Shown: positions 1-6,531, numbered from the stretch's first letter. The stretch is DNA of 8,272 nt from Tepidisphaeraceae bacterium (GCA_025450555.1 JANWHF010000124.1:1-8272), one strand, 5' to 3'. Notes: generated by a model not told the origin, from the sequence alone. A program made the numbers and translations.

Positions 1-43
1 CCCTCTTGGGCGTCACACCACAGGCCGGGTGCGCCAAAGAGGG
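1..43 (-). terminator. Inverted repeat, probable transcription terminator of the efflux operon
   Basis: Positions 1-12 and 32-43 form a 12-bp inverted repeat with one mismatch (G8 opposite A36). The stem is CCCTCTTGGGCG against CGCCAAAGAGGG, with a 19-nt loop. It starts 20 nt beyond the adaptor stop codon, where an operon terminator would be expected. On the plus strand the stem is followed by GCTTTTGG, a short T run, so it may also act on rightward transcription. The T tract needed for leftward termination would lie beyond the window edge and cannot be seen. The stem may extend past position 1. Intrinsic termination is therefore an inference from stem and position. Confidence 0.55.
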
Positions 44-63
44 CTTTTGGAAATAAGGTGTTG

Positions 64-1467
64 CTATTTGGGACGAGAATCGGTCGATTCGGCGACGCGC
101 TTTGTTGAATCTTTCGGCTCGGCCGTCACGGGTGCGGGCTTGTTTTCGTCGGCGACCGTCACTTCCGCGCCTTCGATGGTTTTTTCGCCGGGGTTGGCGA
201 TCACCTGCTCATCTCCATTGAGGCCGCCGACGATTTCCAGTTCCTTGCCGTAATCGACGCCCAGATCCACTTTCTCGAAGTGGACCTTGCCATCCTGAAC
301 GATCGCCACGCGGTTGCCCGCAGAGTCGGAAACCAGTGCCGGTGCGGGAATCAAGAGAGGCGGCTTATCGCGCTTCACGGAGAAGTTCGCTTCGACAAAC
401 ATGCCCGGCAGCAGCGAAAAATCCGGATTGGGCACTTTGATTTCGGTCAAGAGCGACCGATTGGTGGGATCGAGGTAGTTGGTCGTTCCCATCACCTTGC
501 CGGTGTAAACCCGGCCTGGCCGCTCGCGGGCGGTGACGTTCACATCCATGCCTTTCTTGATCGTCAGCGAATACGACTGCGGCACATTCACGAACACGCG
601 CAGCACGTCATTCTCAGCGATCTTGAACATCGGCTTGATGTCGTTGCTGGTCGGATTGGCGATGATCATTGAGCCGACGTCGTACGTTCGGCCCGTAACG
701 ACGCCATTGAATGGAGCAAGAACCTTCTCAAAGCTTTGCAGATCGCTGAGACGATGTACCTCGGCCTCTTCGCTGGCGACGTTGGCTTCAGCCGACTGCA
801 CGCCGGCCCTGGCTGATTGCAGACTGGCGGCATATTGATCCAGCTCGAGCTGCGTGACGCCATTGGTGCCTTTGAGCGATTCGAAACGCCGATCGGTCAC
901 CTCAGCGAGGGCCAGATCACTCTTGGATTTAGCCAAAGCCGCCTTCATTTGAAGCAGCGTGGCCTGAGCACCGCGAAGCTGCTGATCGATTTCCGGCGTT
1001 TCGATGTCGGCCATGAGCTGGCCCTTTTTCACTTGCTCGCTGATGTCGGTGTAAAAGCCTTTGAGATATCCGGTCGTGCGGGCAAAGATGGAAACTTCCT
1101 GCCAGGGACGAAGCGTTCCGGGGAGCGCGACATTCATGATTGTTGCGGCGCGAACGGGTGTGGCGACCGTGACTGCAACGGGTGCATTGGCTGCCGCCGC
1201 GGCATCGGCGGCAATTTCGTTATGAATTCCGATTCGCGGAATGATGCCAACAGCCAACATGGCCGCCAGCGCCAAGGCAATCACCACCAGCGCCACGACA
1301 ATCGACGCCTTGCCCGGCTGCCTGACGTTCAGGTCAATCGCATCATGCTCCTGCAGCGGCGCGCCGCCATGTCCGGGCGTCGCATGAGCCGGCTCCGGCT
1401 TGTTTCGCTCCCGCAGCGGGCGGGGATGCTGTCCGGAAGTCGGGGGCGTCAATTGGGCGGTATCCAT
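64..1467 (-). CDS. RND efflux periplasmic adaptor (membrane fusion protein, HlyD/AcrA type)
   Basis: This is the adaptor that bridges the inner-membrane RND pump to an outer-membrane channel. It is 467 aa from the chosen start. Residues 1-50 are a polar, Pro/His-rich cytoplasmic tail. Residues 54-77 are one hydrophobic segment acting as an uncleaved anchor, with no lipobox cysteine. Lipoyl half-motifs lie at about 123-160 and 245-270 (APFNGVVTGR), flanking a coiled-coil hairpin at about 163-245 rich in Ala, Leu, Glu and Gln. A beta-barrel follows at about 283-370 (LLPGMFVEANF) and a membrane-proximal domain at about 371-440. The C-terminal 25 residues are Pro/Lys/Glu-rich and look disordered. 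The start at 1467 was chosen because GGAG lies 6 nt upstream. An in-frame ATG at 1479 (471 aa) has only a weak ribosome site, and the open frame before it overlaps the permease gene. The gene follows the permease by 31 nt, the reverse of the acrA-acrB order. The substrate cannot be deduced. Confidence 0.93.
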   Translation of the reverse strand: MDTAQLTPPTSGQHPRPLRERNKPEPAHATPGHGGAPLQEHDAIDLNVRQPGKASIVVALVVIALALAAMLAVGIIPRIGIHNEIAADAAAAANAPVAVTVATPVRAATIMNVALPGTLRPWQEVSIFARTTGYLKGFYTDISEQVKKGQLMADIETPEIDQQLRGAQATLLQMKAALAKSKSDLALAEVTDRRFESLKGTNGVTQLELDQYAASLQSARAGVQSAEANVASEEAEVHRLSDLQSFEKVLAPFNGVVTGRTYDVGSMIIANPTSNDIKPMFKIAENDVLRVFVNVPQSYSLTIKKGMDVNVTARERPGRVYTGKVMGTTNYLDPTNRSLLTEIKVPNPDFSLLPGMFVEANFSVKRDKPPLLIPAPALVSDSAGNRVAIVQDGKVHFEKVDLGVDYGKELEIVGGLNGDEQVIANPGEKTIEGAEVTVADENKPAPVTAEPKDSTKRVAESTDSRPK

Positions 1468-1473
1468 CAGAAA

Positions 1474-1477
1474 CTCC
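1474..1477 (-). promoter_or_regulatory. Ribosome binding site deciding the adaptor start
   Basis: On the minus strand GGAG lies 6 nt before the ATG at 1467. The GGAG itself begins inside the alternative start codon ATG at 1479 (ATGGAG), so only the downstream ATG can use it. Upstream of 1479 there is only a poor AGG-like match. Confidence 0.6.
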
Positions 1478-1498
1478 ATACCTGGTTCGCTACAACTC

Positions 1499-4400
1499 TC
1501 AATCCTGCAATTCCGGTTCAACCGACTGGTACGGCGCGCTCTTACGCAGGCTGTAAACCAGCGGCACAAAAAACAGCGTGAAGATCGTCGCAAAGGCCAG
1601 CCCACCGATGACGGCTCGGCCCAGCGGAGCGTTCTGCTCGCCGCCCTCACCCAGGCCAAGCGACATCGGCAGCATGCCGATGATCATCGCCAGCGCGGTC
1701 ATGATGACCGGACGCAGGCGCGTCATCCCGGCGGCAAGGGCCGCATCATGCGCATTCGCCTGATTCTCTTTTCGATAATCGTTGGCGAACGTGATCATCA
1801 GAATCGAGTTGGCGGTTGCCACACCGATGCACATGATCGATCCCATGAGCGAAGGCACGCTGATTGTCGTCCGCGTCGCAAACAGCATCCATAGAATGCC
1901 CGCAATGGCGCCCGGCAAAGCCATCAGAATGATCAGCGGATCCATCCAGCTCTGGAAGTTCACCACCATCAGCAGATACACCAGAATGACCGCGCCGATG
2001 ACGCCAATCGCCAGAGCCGTGAAGGAGCTTTCCATACTCTCGACCTGTCCGCGAACCGCGATCGTCGTTCCGCGCGGAAGCGTTGGCGTGATTTTCTTAA
2101 TCAGCTTCTCCACTGACGTCGCAACCGATCCAAGATCAGCGCCTTGCGCGTTATTGGCTTCAATGTCGAACGTCGGCACGGCGTCATAGTGGGTGATGTT
2201 GGTCGGACTGAGGCCGCGACTCACGGTCGCGAGATTGCCCAGCAACTGCGGATCGGATGAATTGGGGCTGATGACCGGCGTGTTCTCCAGCGCGCTGAGG
2301 TTGGTCATGTCGTACTGCGGCGTCATCACCGCCACCGAATAGCTGATGCCGCGATGCGGGTCGAGCCAGAAGTTGGGCGCGGTCTGGCCACTCGAGGACA
2401 ACGAAATCAGCAGGTCACTGGCAACTGCGTTTTGATTTACGCCAAGCTGGTCGGCGCGCGTTCGATCCACAGCCACCCGCAAGTCCGGCGTTTTTGAAAC
2501 CTGGTGAACGTGAACATCCACGCAGCCCGGGATCGCGGCCATCTCCTGGCGAAGCTGCTGGGCAATCTCCCGGTCTTTTTCATAACTGGTCTTGGGCCCC
2601 AGCACTTGCACGTCGATCGGGGCAGGCAGCCCGAAGTTCAAAATCTGCGTCGCGATATCAGCCGACTGGAACCAGAAGCTCAGATCGGGGAACTGCCTGG
2701 GCAATTCGCGGCGAAGCTTCTTGACGTAATCGCCGGTCGGATGATGGTCTTCCTTGAGGTTGATGAGAATTTCGCCGTCGGCAGGTGAAATCTGCGAGCC
2801 ATCGCTGAGCGACATATTGATGCCGCTGTTGGGGATGCCGATGTTGTCGATCATCACGCCCAGTTCCTGGCTGGGAATCTGCGTGCGGATGTAATTTTCG
2901 ACGCTGCCGAAGTAATGCTCGCTTTCCTCGATGCGAGTCCCGGCTGGGCCGCGCACGTGCAGACGAATCTGCCCGGCATCAACGCTGGGGAAAAAGTCGC
3001 GCCCCACCAGCGGATAGAGTGCACATGATCCGACGACAAACAAGGTGAAAACGGTCAGCACCAACTTCGGCCGAAGCAGTGCCCAGGCGAGGTATCCGCC
3101 ATAAATCGCGCGGAACTTTTCGAAAACGTTGTTGAATCGCTGATGTCCGCGCCAGATGAAATTGGTCCGGGCATTGAGGTAGAAGGTGGCGATGAGCATC
3201 GCGACCAGACTGACGCCGACGACCAGCAGGCTGGCGTGAGCCTTCGTCCACTCGACGAATGCCTTTCCGTTATCGCGCCCAAAATAGGTGGACGCCAATG
3301 CAATCGCCGCTACGACGACCAGCCCCGCGCCCCAAACAAATCGCTTCTTCTTCGACGGCCCAACCGGCTCATCCCATGATGATCCTGCACGCGGCGCGAC
3401 ATGCGCTAATTCCGGATGCTCATGCACTTCCTTATCGTGCAGCGCCTTTTGCGCATGCGGATCATTGGGATCGAGCTGCCCGCCATACAGCTCCACTTCA
3501 CCGGCCAGGAAATAGTGCACCAGCGTCGGCACCAGCGTTCGGCTCAGCAGGTAGCTGGTGAGCATCGCAAACACTACGGCCATGGCCAGCGGTGTAAACA
3601 GGCTCTTGGCCGCCCCGGTGATGAACCAGACCGGCACAAACACGATGCAAATGCAAAGCGTCGAGACGAAGGCCGGCACAGCGATCTGCTGCGCACCATC
3701 GAGAATCGCCTGGACCAGGCGCTTGCGCTGGTGCAGATTGCGGTGAATGTTTTCTATTTCCACCGTCGCGTCATCGACCAGGATGCCCACCGCCAAAGCC
3801 ATGCCGCCCAGCGTCATGACGTTAAGCGTCTGGTCCAGCATCCAGAGAATGATCAGCGACACCAGAATCGACAGCGGAATCGAGATACAGATAATCAGCG
3901 TGCTGCGCCACGAGCCCAGGAACAGCAGAATCATCAGACCCGTCAGCCCCGCGGCGATCGCTGCTTCCTTTACGACACCCAGCACCGCCGCCCGCACGAA
4001 GATCGACTGATCGAACAGCGGCGTGACCTTCAGATCCTTCTCGTTCACGCGCGCCATGATCGCAGGCAGCGCCGCCTTCACGCGCTTGACGATGTCCAGC
4101 GTCGAAGCGTTGCCGAGCTTGTAGATCGGCTCGAGCACGCCCTTCTTCCCGTCGATGTGGACCATGTTGATCTGCGGCATGTATTTGTCGCTGACGTGGG
4201 CTACATCCTTGATGAAGATCGTGCTGCCGTTGACGGTTTTGATCGGCAGATCGTTGAACTGATCGACCGCGGTCGGGCTGGAATTGATTCGCACATAATA
4301 TTCGTGCGTGCCGATGCGGGCGCTGCCGGCCGGCAGAATGAGATTCTGGTCGTTGATGGCTTTGGATACGTCGGCCGCCGACAGCCCAAATCCATAGAGC

Positions 4401-4978
4401 TTATGCGGATCGAGATCGACCATGATCTCGCGCTGCTTCCCCCCATAGGGCCAGGGAAGCATCGCCCCTTGCACGGTCGCCAGATCGTTGCGGATGAAGT
4501 TATTGGTGATATCGAAAAGCTGCTGCTCGGCCAGCGTATTGCTACCCAGCGACAGCCAGAGAATCGGCACCGTCGATGCGCTATACCGCATGATCAGCGG
4601 CGGCTGAATGCCCGGCGGCATCTGGTGCAGCGCGGTCTGCGAAACCGCCGCCACCTGCGCCTCGGCTTCTTCGATGCGCGCGCCCGGCTGGAAGTAAATG
4701 CGCACGACGCCTTCGCCATTGAGCGACTGGCTTTCGATATGCTCGACGTCATTGACGGTCGTTGTGACGATGCCTTCGTACGAGCGGATGATGCGCCCTT
4801 CCATCTCCTCAGGCGGCATCCCTTCATAACGCCAGATCACCGAGATCACTGGAATGTTCACTTCCGGGAAGATGTCGGTTGGCATCCGCAAGATCGCAAA
4901 CAGCCCCAGCAGGATGATGGCGATCGCCATCACGACGAACGTATAGGGCCGTCTTAGTGCCAGTCGAACGATCCACAT
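1499..4978 (-). CDS. RND multidrug efflux permease (AcrB/HAE1-like) with an enlarged TM6-TM7 region
   Basis: This is an inner-membrane, proton-driven pump of 1159 aa, compared with about 1050 for AcrB. TM1 is at about 12-30. A porter domain runs to about 330 with the N-terminal signature MPTDIFPEVNIPVISV. TM2-TM6 lie at about 333-486, TM7 at 637-656, a second porter domain to about 985, and TM8-TM12 at 986-1143. The proton-relay aspartates are present in TM4 (D402, D403 in GILVDDATVEIEN). R1087 and T1094 match AcrB R971 and T978. The AcrB K940 position is Ala (A1056 in GVATANSIL). Residues about 492-605 are extra: a His-rich loop (H508, H514, H519, H521, H526) and two further hydrophobic stretches (547-566 and 583-602). 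GGAG 7 nt upstream supports the start. The gene follows marR by 66 nt and precedes the adaptor by 31 nt. Drug or organic-compound export is more likely than metal export, because the TM4 motif is HAE1-like, but the substrate is unknown. Confidence 0.95.
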   Translation of the reverse strand: MWIVRLALRRPYTFVVMAIAIILLGLFAILRMPTDIFPEVNIPVISVIWRYEGMPPEEMEGRIIRSYEGIVTTTVNDVEHIESQSLNGEGVVRIYFQPGARIEEAEAQVAAVSQTALHQMPPGIQPPLIMRYSASTVPILWLSLGSNTLAEQQLFDITNNFIRNDLATVQGAMLPWPYGGKQREIMVDLDPHKLYGFGLSAADVSKAINDQNLILPAGSARIGTHEYYVRINSSPTAVDQFNDLPIKTVNGSTIFIKDVAHVSDKYMPQINMVHIDGKKGVLEPIYKLGNASTLDIVKRVKAALPAIMARVNEKDLKVTPLFDQSIFVRAAVLGVVKEAAIAAGLTGLMILLFLGSWRSTLIICISIPLSILVSLIILWMLDQTLNVMTLGGMALAVGILVDDATVEIENIHRNLHQRKRLVQAILDGAQQIAVPAFVSTLCICIVFVPVWFITGAAKSLFTPLAMAVVFAMLTSYLLSRTLVPTLVHYFLAGEVELYGGQLDPNDPHAQKALHDKEVHEHPELAHVAPRAGSSWDEPVGPSKKKRFVWGAGLVVVAAIALASTYFGRDNGKAFVEWTKAHASLLVVGVSLVAMLIATFYLNARTNFIWRGHQRFNNVFEKFRAIYGGYLAWALLRPKLVLTVFTLFVVGSCALYPLVGRDFFPSVDAGQIRLHVRGPAGTRIEESEHYFGSVENYIRTQIPSQELGVMIDNIGIPNSGINMSLSDGSQISPADGEILINLKEDHHPTGDYVKKLRRELPRQFPDLSFWFQSADIATQILNFGLPAPIDVQVLGPKTSYEKDREIAQQLRQEMAAIPGCVDVHVHQVSKTPDLRVAVDRTRADQLGVNQNAVASDLLISLSSSGQTAPNFWLDPHRGISYSVAVMTPQYDMTNLSALENTPVISPNSSDPQLLGNLATVSRGLSPTNITHYDAVPTFDIEANNAQGADLGSVATSVEKLIKKITPTLPRGTTIAVRGQVESMESSFTALAIGVIGAVILVYLLMVVNFQSWMDPLIILMALPGAIAGILWMLFATRTTISVPSLMGSIMCIGVATANSILMITFANDYRKENQANAHDAALAAGMTRLRPVIMTALAMIIGMLPMSLGLGEGGEQNAPLGRAVIGGLAFATIFTLFFVPLVYSLRKSAPYQSVEPELQD

Positions 4979-4985
4979 ACAACCA

Positions 4986-4989
4986 CTCC
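4986..4989 (-). promoter_or_regulatory. Ribosome binding site of the RND permease
   Basis: GGAG on the minus strand lies 7 nt before the ATG at 4978, within the 66-nt marR-permease gap. I see no convincing separate promoter or terminator in that gap, which supports co-transcription with marR. Confidence 0.6.
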
Positions 4990-5044
4990 AACAACCGCGT
5001 CTTTTGCTTCAATGCACTCGATGGAAAATCAGATCTGTTTCAAC

Positions 5045-5524
5045 TCAAGAGTTCTCGACCGATTCCGGATCAAAAACAGGACGAAGTGCGATCATCGCCG
5101 ACGCAATCACCCCGCGCTGCTCGGGTGAAAGCGAGGTCAGCTCGCTGGCCAGCTCGGCATGCGTCCCCTGCCAGGCGGCATCCATCGCCGCGCGACCCCT
5201 GGTCGTCAATGCAAGTCGAATATGCCGGCGATCCTCCGCACACGCATTGCGCGTCATCAGCCCCTTGCGCACAAGAGCATCCACCAGCCTCGACATTGCC
5301 GGCAGCGAAAGCCCGATGTGCTCGGCCACCTGCGACAGCGAAGGCCGCTGAGCACGGTTCACGATATAAAGGGTGCGAATCTGCGGAACCGTCAGCTCCT
5401 GCCCCCGCAGCGCCCGCATATGCCGGCGGATGAACTGCATAATCGCCGGCACCGTGTCCATCAACTCCCTCGCCGCCGAATCAGGATCAGCCGCCAAACT
5501 ACTTGCATCCTTCAATAGTTGCAT
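5045..5524 (-). CDS. MarR-family transcriptional regulator, probable repressor of the efflux operon
   Basis: This is a winged-helix DNA-binding protein of 159 aa, a typical MarR length. Such proteins act as dimers and usually lose DNA affinity when a small phenolic or lipophilic ligand binds or a cysteine is oxidised. The helix-turn-helix spans about 45-85 (LTVPQIRTLYIV, then LSQVAEHIGLSLPAMSRLVDAL). The wing carries the family signature with D98, R99 and R100 (EDRRHIRLALTTRGR). Helices before 40 and after 112 would form the dimer interface. There is one cysteine (C95), just before the wing, where oxidation could matter, but this is speculative. The gene is first in the marR-permease-adaptor operon, and local regulation of the pump is the simplest reading. 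The ATG at 5524 has no clear Shine-Dalgarno and lies 6 nt after a good -10 hexamer, suggesting a leaderless message. Confidence 0.93.
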   Translation of the reverse strand: MQLLKDASSLAADPDSAARELMDTVPAIMQFIRRHMRALRGQELTVPQIRTLYIVNRAQRPSLSQVAEHIGLSLPAMSRLVDALVRKGLMTRNACAEDRRHIRLALTTRGRAAMDAAWQGTHAELASELTSLSPEQRGVIASAMIALRPVFDPESVENS

Positions 5525-5533
5525 AACGCAAGT
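5501..5533. promoter_or_regulatory. Candidate MarR operator over the marR start codon
   Basis: Two nested inverted repeats cover the marR start. TTGC-N5-GCAA spans 5519-5531. ACTTGC (5501-5506) pairs with GCAAGT (5528-5533) across 21 nt. TTGCAT also occurs twice in direct orientation (5503-5508 and 5519-5524), 16 bp apart. The site touches the -10 hexamer and the predicted transcription start, so a bound dimer would block RNA polymerase. The arms resemble the TTGCC/GGCAA arms of the E. coli MarR operator. Binding is inferred, and short repeats of this size can occur by chance. Confidence 0.4.
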
Positions 5534-5558
5534 GTATGGAGCCGAACGGACAAGTCAA
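5531..5558 (-). promoter_or_regulatory. Sigma70-type promoter of the marR-efflux operon
   Basis: On the minus strand TTGACT (5553-5558, 5 of 6 to consensus) is followed after 16 nt by TACACT (5531-5536, 4 of 6). Six nucleotides then separate the -10 hexamer from the ATG at 5524, so transcription would start at or next to the A of the start codon. A second TTGACA lies upstream (5621-5626) but has no convincing -10 at the right distance. Confidence 0.55.
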
Positions 5559-5642
5559 ATACCGCAGGGGCCAATTTCGACTCTGATGGGCAGCGAACAT
5601 CGTTATCGTAAGCTGTACATTGTCAAACACTTACAAATAGGG

Positions 5643-5678
5643 TGGCCGCCATCCTTTTCTTGGCTGCCATCTTTTTTC
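5643..5678. repeat. Tandem imperfect 18-bp direct repeat, each unit with a TGGCYGCCA palindrome
   Basis: Positions 5643-5660 and 5661-5678 are abutting copies differing at three positions, all C/T. Each copy begins with a 9-bp palindrome (TGGCCGCCA, then TGGCTGCCA) and ends in a pyrimidine run. The repeat lies in the 225-nt divergent region, 71 nt upstream of the small gene at 5750 and 119 nt from the marR start. Paired palindromes one repeat length apart suggest a two-site operator, but no regulator is identified. Confidence 0.5.
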
Positions 5679-5737
5679 TGCCGACCGGCCAGTTGCCCCA
5701 TCCTGAACAATTATTTTCTATTGAAGGGTTGCGGTGA

Positions 5738-5743
5738 TAAGAT
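5738..5743 (+). promoter_or_regulatory. Possible -10 element of the small-protein/nucleotidyltransferase module
   Basis: TAAGAT (4 of 6 to TATAAT, matching TANNNT) lies exactly 6 nt before the ATG at 5750, the same geometry as for marR. No good -35 hexamer is found 16-18 nt upstream. The nearest TTGAAG (5721-5726) is too close. A GGTGAT at 5733-5738 overlaps this site and could serve as a distant ribosome site instead, with 11 nt spacing. Confidence 0.3.
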
Positions 5744-5749
5744 CAAATC

Positions 5750-5974
5750 ATGACCAAGTGGCGGTTGGATTCCGGGCAAATCGAAGTGGTCGATGACGCC
5801 GTCGCTGAAATTCTTCGCCGAAAAACTCCTGCGGAGCGCGTAGCCATGGTATTTGAGGCGAACCGAGTGCTGCGCCTGCGAATTACCGCGCACATCCAGT
5901 CCCTCCATCCGGACTGGGATTCCAATCAAGTTGCGGCTGCCGTGACGAAACGGATGACCCGTGGAGCAAGCTGA
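5750..5974 (+). CDS. Small conserved-type protein of unknown function, partner of the nucleotidyltransferase
   Basis: I do not recognise a named family. The protein is 74 aa, charged, without cysteine, and has no signal peptide or membrane segment. It appears mostly helical, with a TPAER turn at 26-30, a helix with R39, R42 and R44, an HPDW motif at 53-56, and a last helix ending KRMTRGAS. The arrangement (TPxER, then an Arg-rich helix, then HPxW, then a terminal helix) resembles small proteins I recall encoded just upstream of nucleotidyltransferase-fold proteins in Planctomycetota and other environmental bacteria. That recollection is unverified. The stop codon overlaps the next gene by 14 nt in a different frame, so the two are very likely translated together. 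It may be an antitoxin, regulator or binding partner of the nucleotidyltransferase. The initiating ATG lacks a clear ribosome site. Confidence 0.75.
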   Translation: MTKWRLDSGQIEVVDDAVAEILRRKTPAERVAMVFEANRVLRLRITAHIQSLHPDWDSNQVAAAVTKRMTRGAS

Positions 5975-6527
5975 AGTCTTATCATACGTGTTCGAACTGC
6001 TCGAAAGCTTGCCCGTGCCCTACATGGTCGTCGGATCGTTCGCGAGCGCCGCATACGGCGAGCCCCGCTCGACACTCGATCTTGATGTCGTCATTGAGAT
6101 CACCGCGCCGGACATCGAGCGCCTTTGCGCCGCATTCCCACCGGGTGATTTTTACGTGAGCTTGGATGCCGCCAGGGCGGCGCTGAAGTCGCCGGCTGGA
6201 CAGTTCAATGTCCTCCATGCTACGTCCGGTTTCAAAATCGACTTCATGATCGCGCGAAAGGACGCTTGGGGAAAAGCCCAGCTCTCGCGCCGTCAACGAG
6301 TTCCGATCCTCCCTGGCATCATGGGCTACGCTGCCCGCCCGGAGGATGTCATCATTGGGAAAATGCTGTATTACCAGGAAGGCGGCTCTGAAAAGCATCC
6401 GCGCGATATCACTGGAATGTTGAAAACGGTCCCCGCCGAGATCGACAAAGATTACATCTCGCAATGGGCCACGAAGCTCGATGTCGCTGACATCTGGCAG
6501 GCGGTCTTGGACCGACTGAAAACCTGA
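5961..6527 (+). CDS. Nucleotidyltransferase-fold protein (AbiEii/MNT-like), second gene of a two-gene module
   Basis: A 188-aa protein with a polymerase-beta-type nucleotidyltransferase core. G25 and S26 (VVGSFASAAYGEPRST) are followed by the metal-binding pair D40-x-D42 (TLDLDVVIE). A third acidic residue is D94 in FKIDFMIAR. The C-terminal half carries PEDVIIGK (127-134) and KHPRDITGML (145-154), the Lys and Arg-Asp positions typical of AbiEii-like and related nucleotidyltransferases. All visible catalytic positions are intact, so NMP transfer to a protein, RNA or small molecule is plausible. The acceptor is unknown. The GTG at 5961 was chosen because it gives the complete beta-alpha start of the fold and a 14-nt overlap with the upstream gene. 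The next ATG (6024) would cut into the first strand. The weak GGA 8 nt upstream suggests dependence on translational coupling. A toxin or phage-defence role is only an analogy with AbiE and MenAT systems. Confidence 0.85.
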   Translation: MEQAEVLSYVFELLESLPVPYMVVGSFASAAYGEPRSTLDLDVVIEITAPDIERLCAAFPPGDFYVSLDAARAALKSPAGQFNVLHATSGFKIDFMIARKDAWGKAQLSRRQRVPILPGIMGYAARPEDVIIGKMLYYQEGGSEKHPRDITGMLKTVPAEIDKDYISQWATKLDVADIWQAVLDRLKT

Positions 6528-6531
6528 TCCC

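Noticed and set aside
817..1581. Plus-strand open frame of 254 codons opposite the adaptor gene
   Set aside because: It has no recognisable motif and biased Arg/Gly composition, and it covers a gene with clear adaptor domains on the other strand.
1468..1659. Longer adaptor start extending 64 codons into the permease gene
   Set aside because: The added residues are Arg/Ser/Cys-rich shadow translation of permease sequence in another frame. The ATG at 1467 with GGAG 6 nt upstream fits better.
3416..4957. Plus-strand open frame of 513 codons opposite the RND permease
   Set aside because: Its composition is dominated by Arg, His, Gln and Asp with no domain or hydrophobic core. It lies wholly inside the permease gene, which has full family motifs. 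Long antisense frames are common opposite GC-rich genes.
5620..5636. TTGT-N9-ACAA inverted repeat as a second operator
   Set aside because: Four-base arms of A/T-rich sequence are expected by chance in a 225-nt region. It overlaps a lone TTGACA without a matching -10, so I did not list it as a feature.
5680..5689. GCCG-AC-CGGC palindrome as a terminator
   Set aside because: The arms are 4 bp with a 2-nt loop, too small for an RNA hairpin. The T run precedes it on the plus strand instead of following it.
5373..5753. Plus-strand open frame of 126 codons from inside marR across the intergenic region
   Set aside because: It overlaps marR antisense, has no motifs, and its stop overlaps the start of the 74-aa gene. 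It is best explained as chance.
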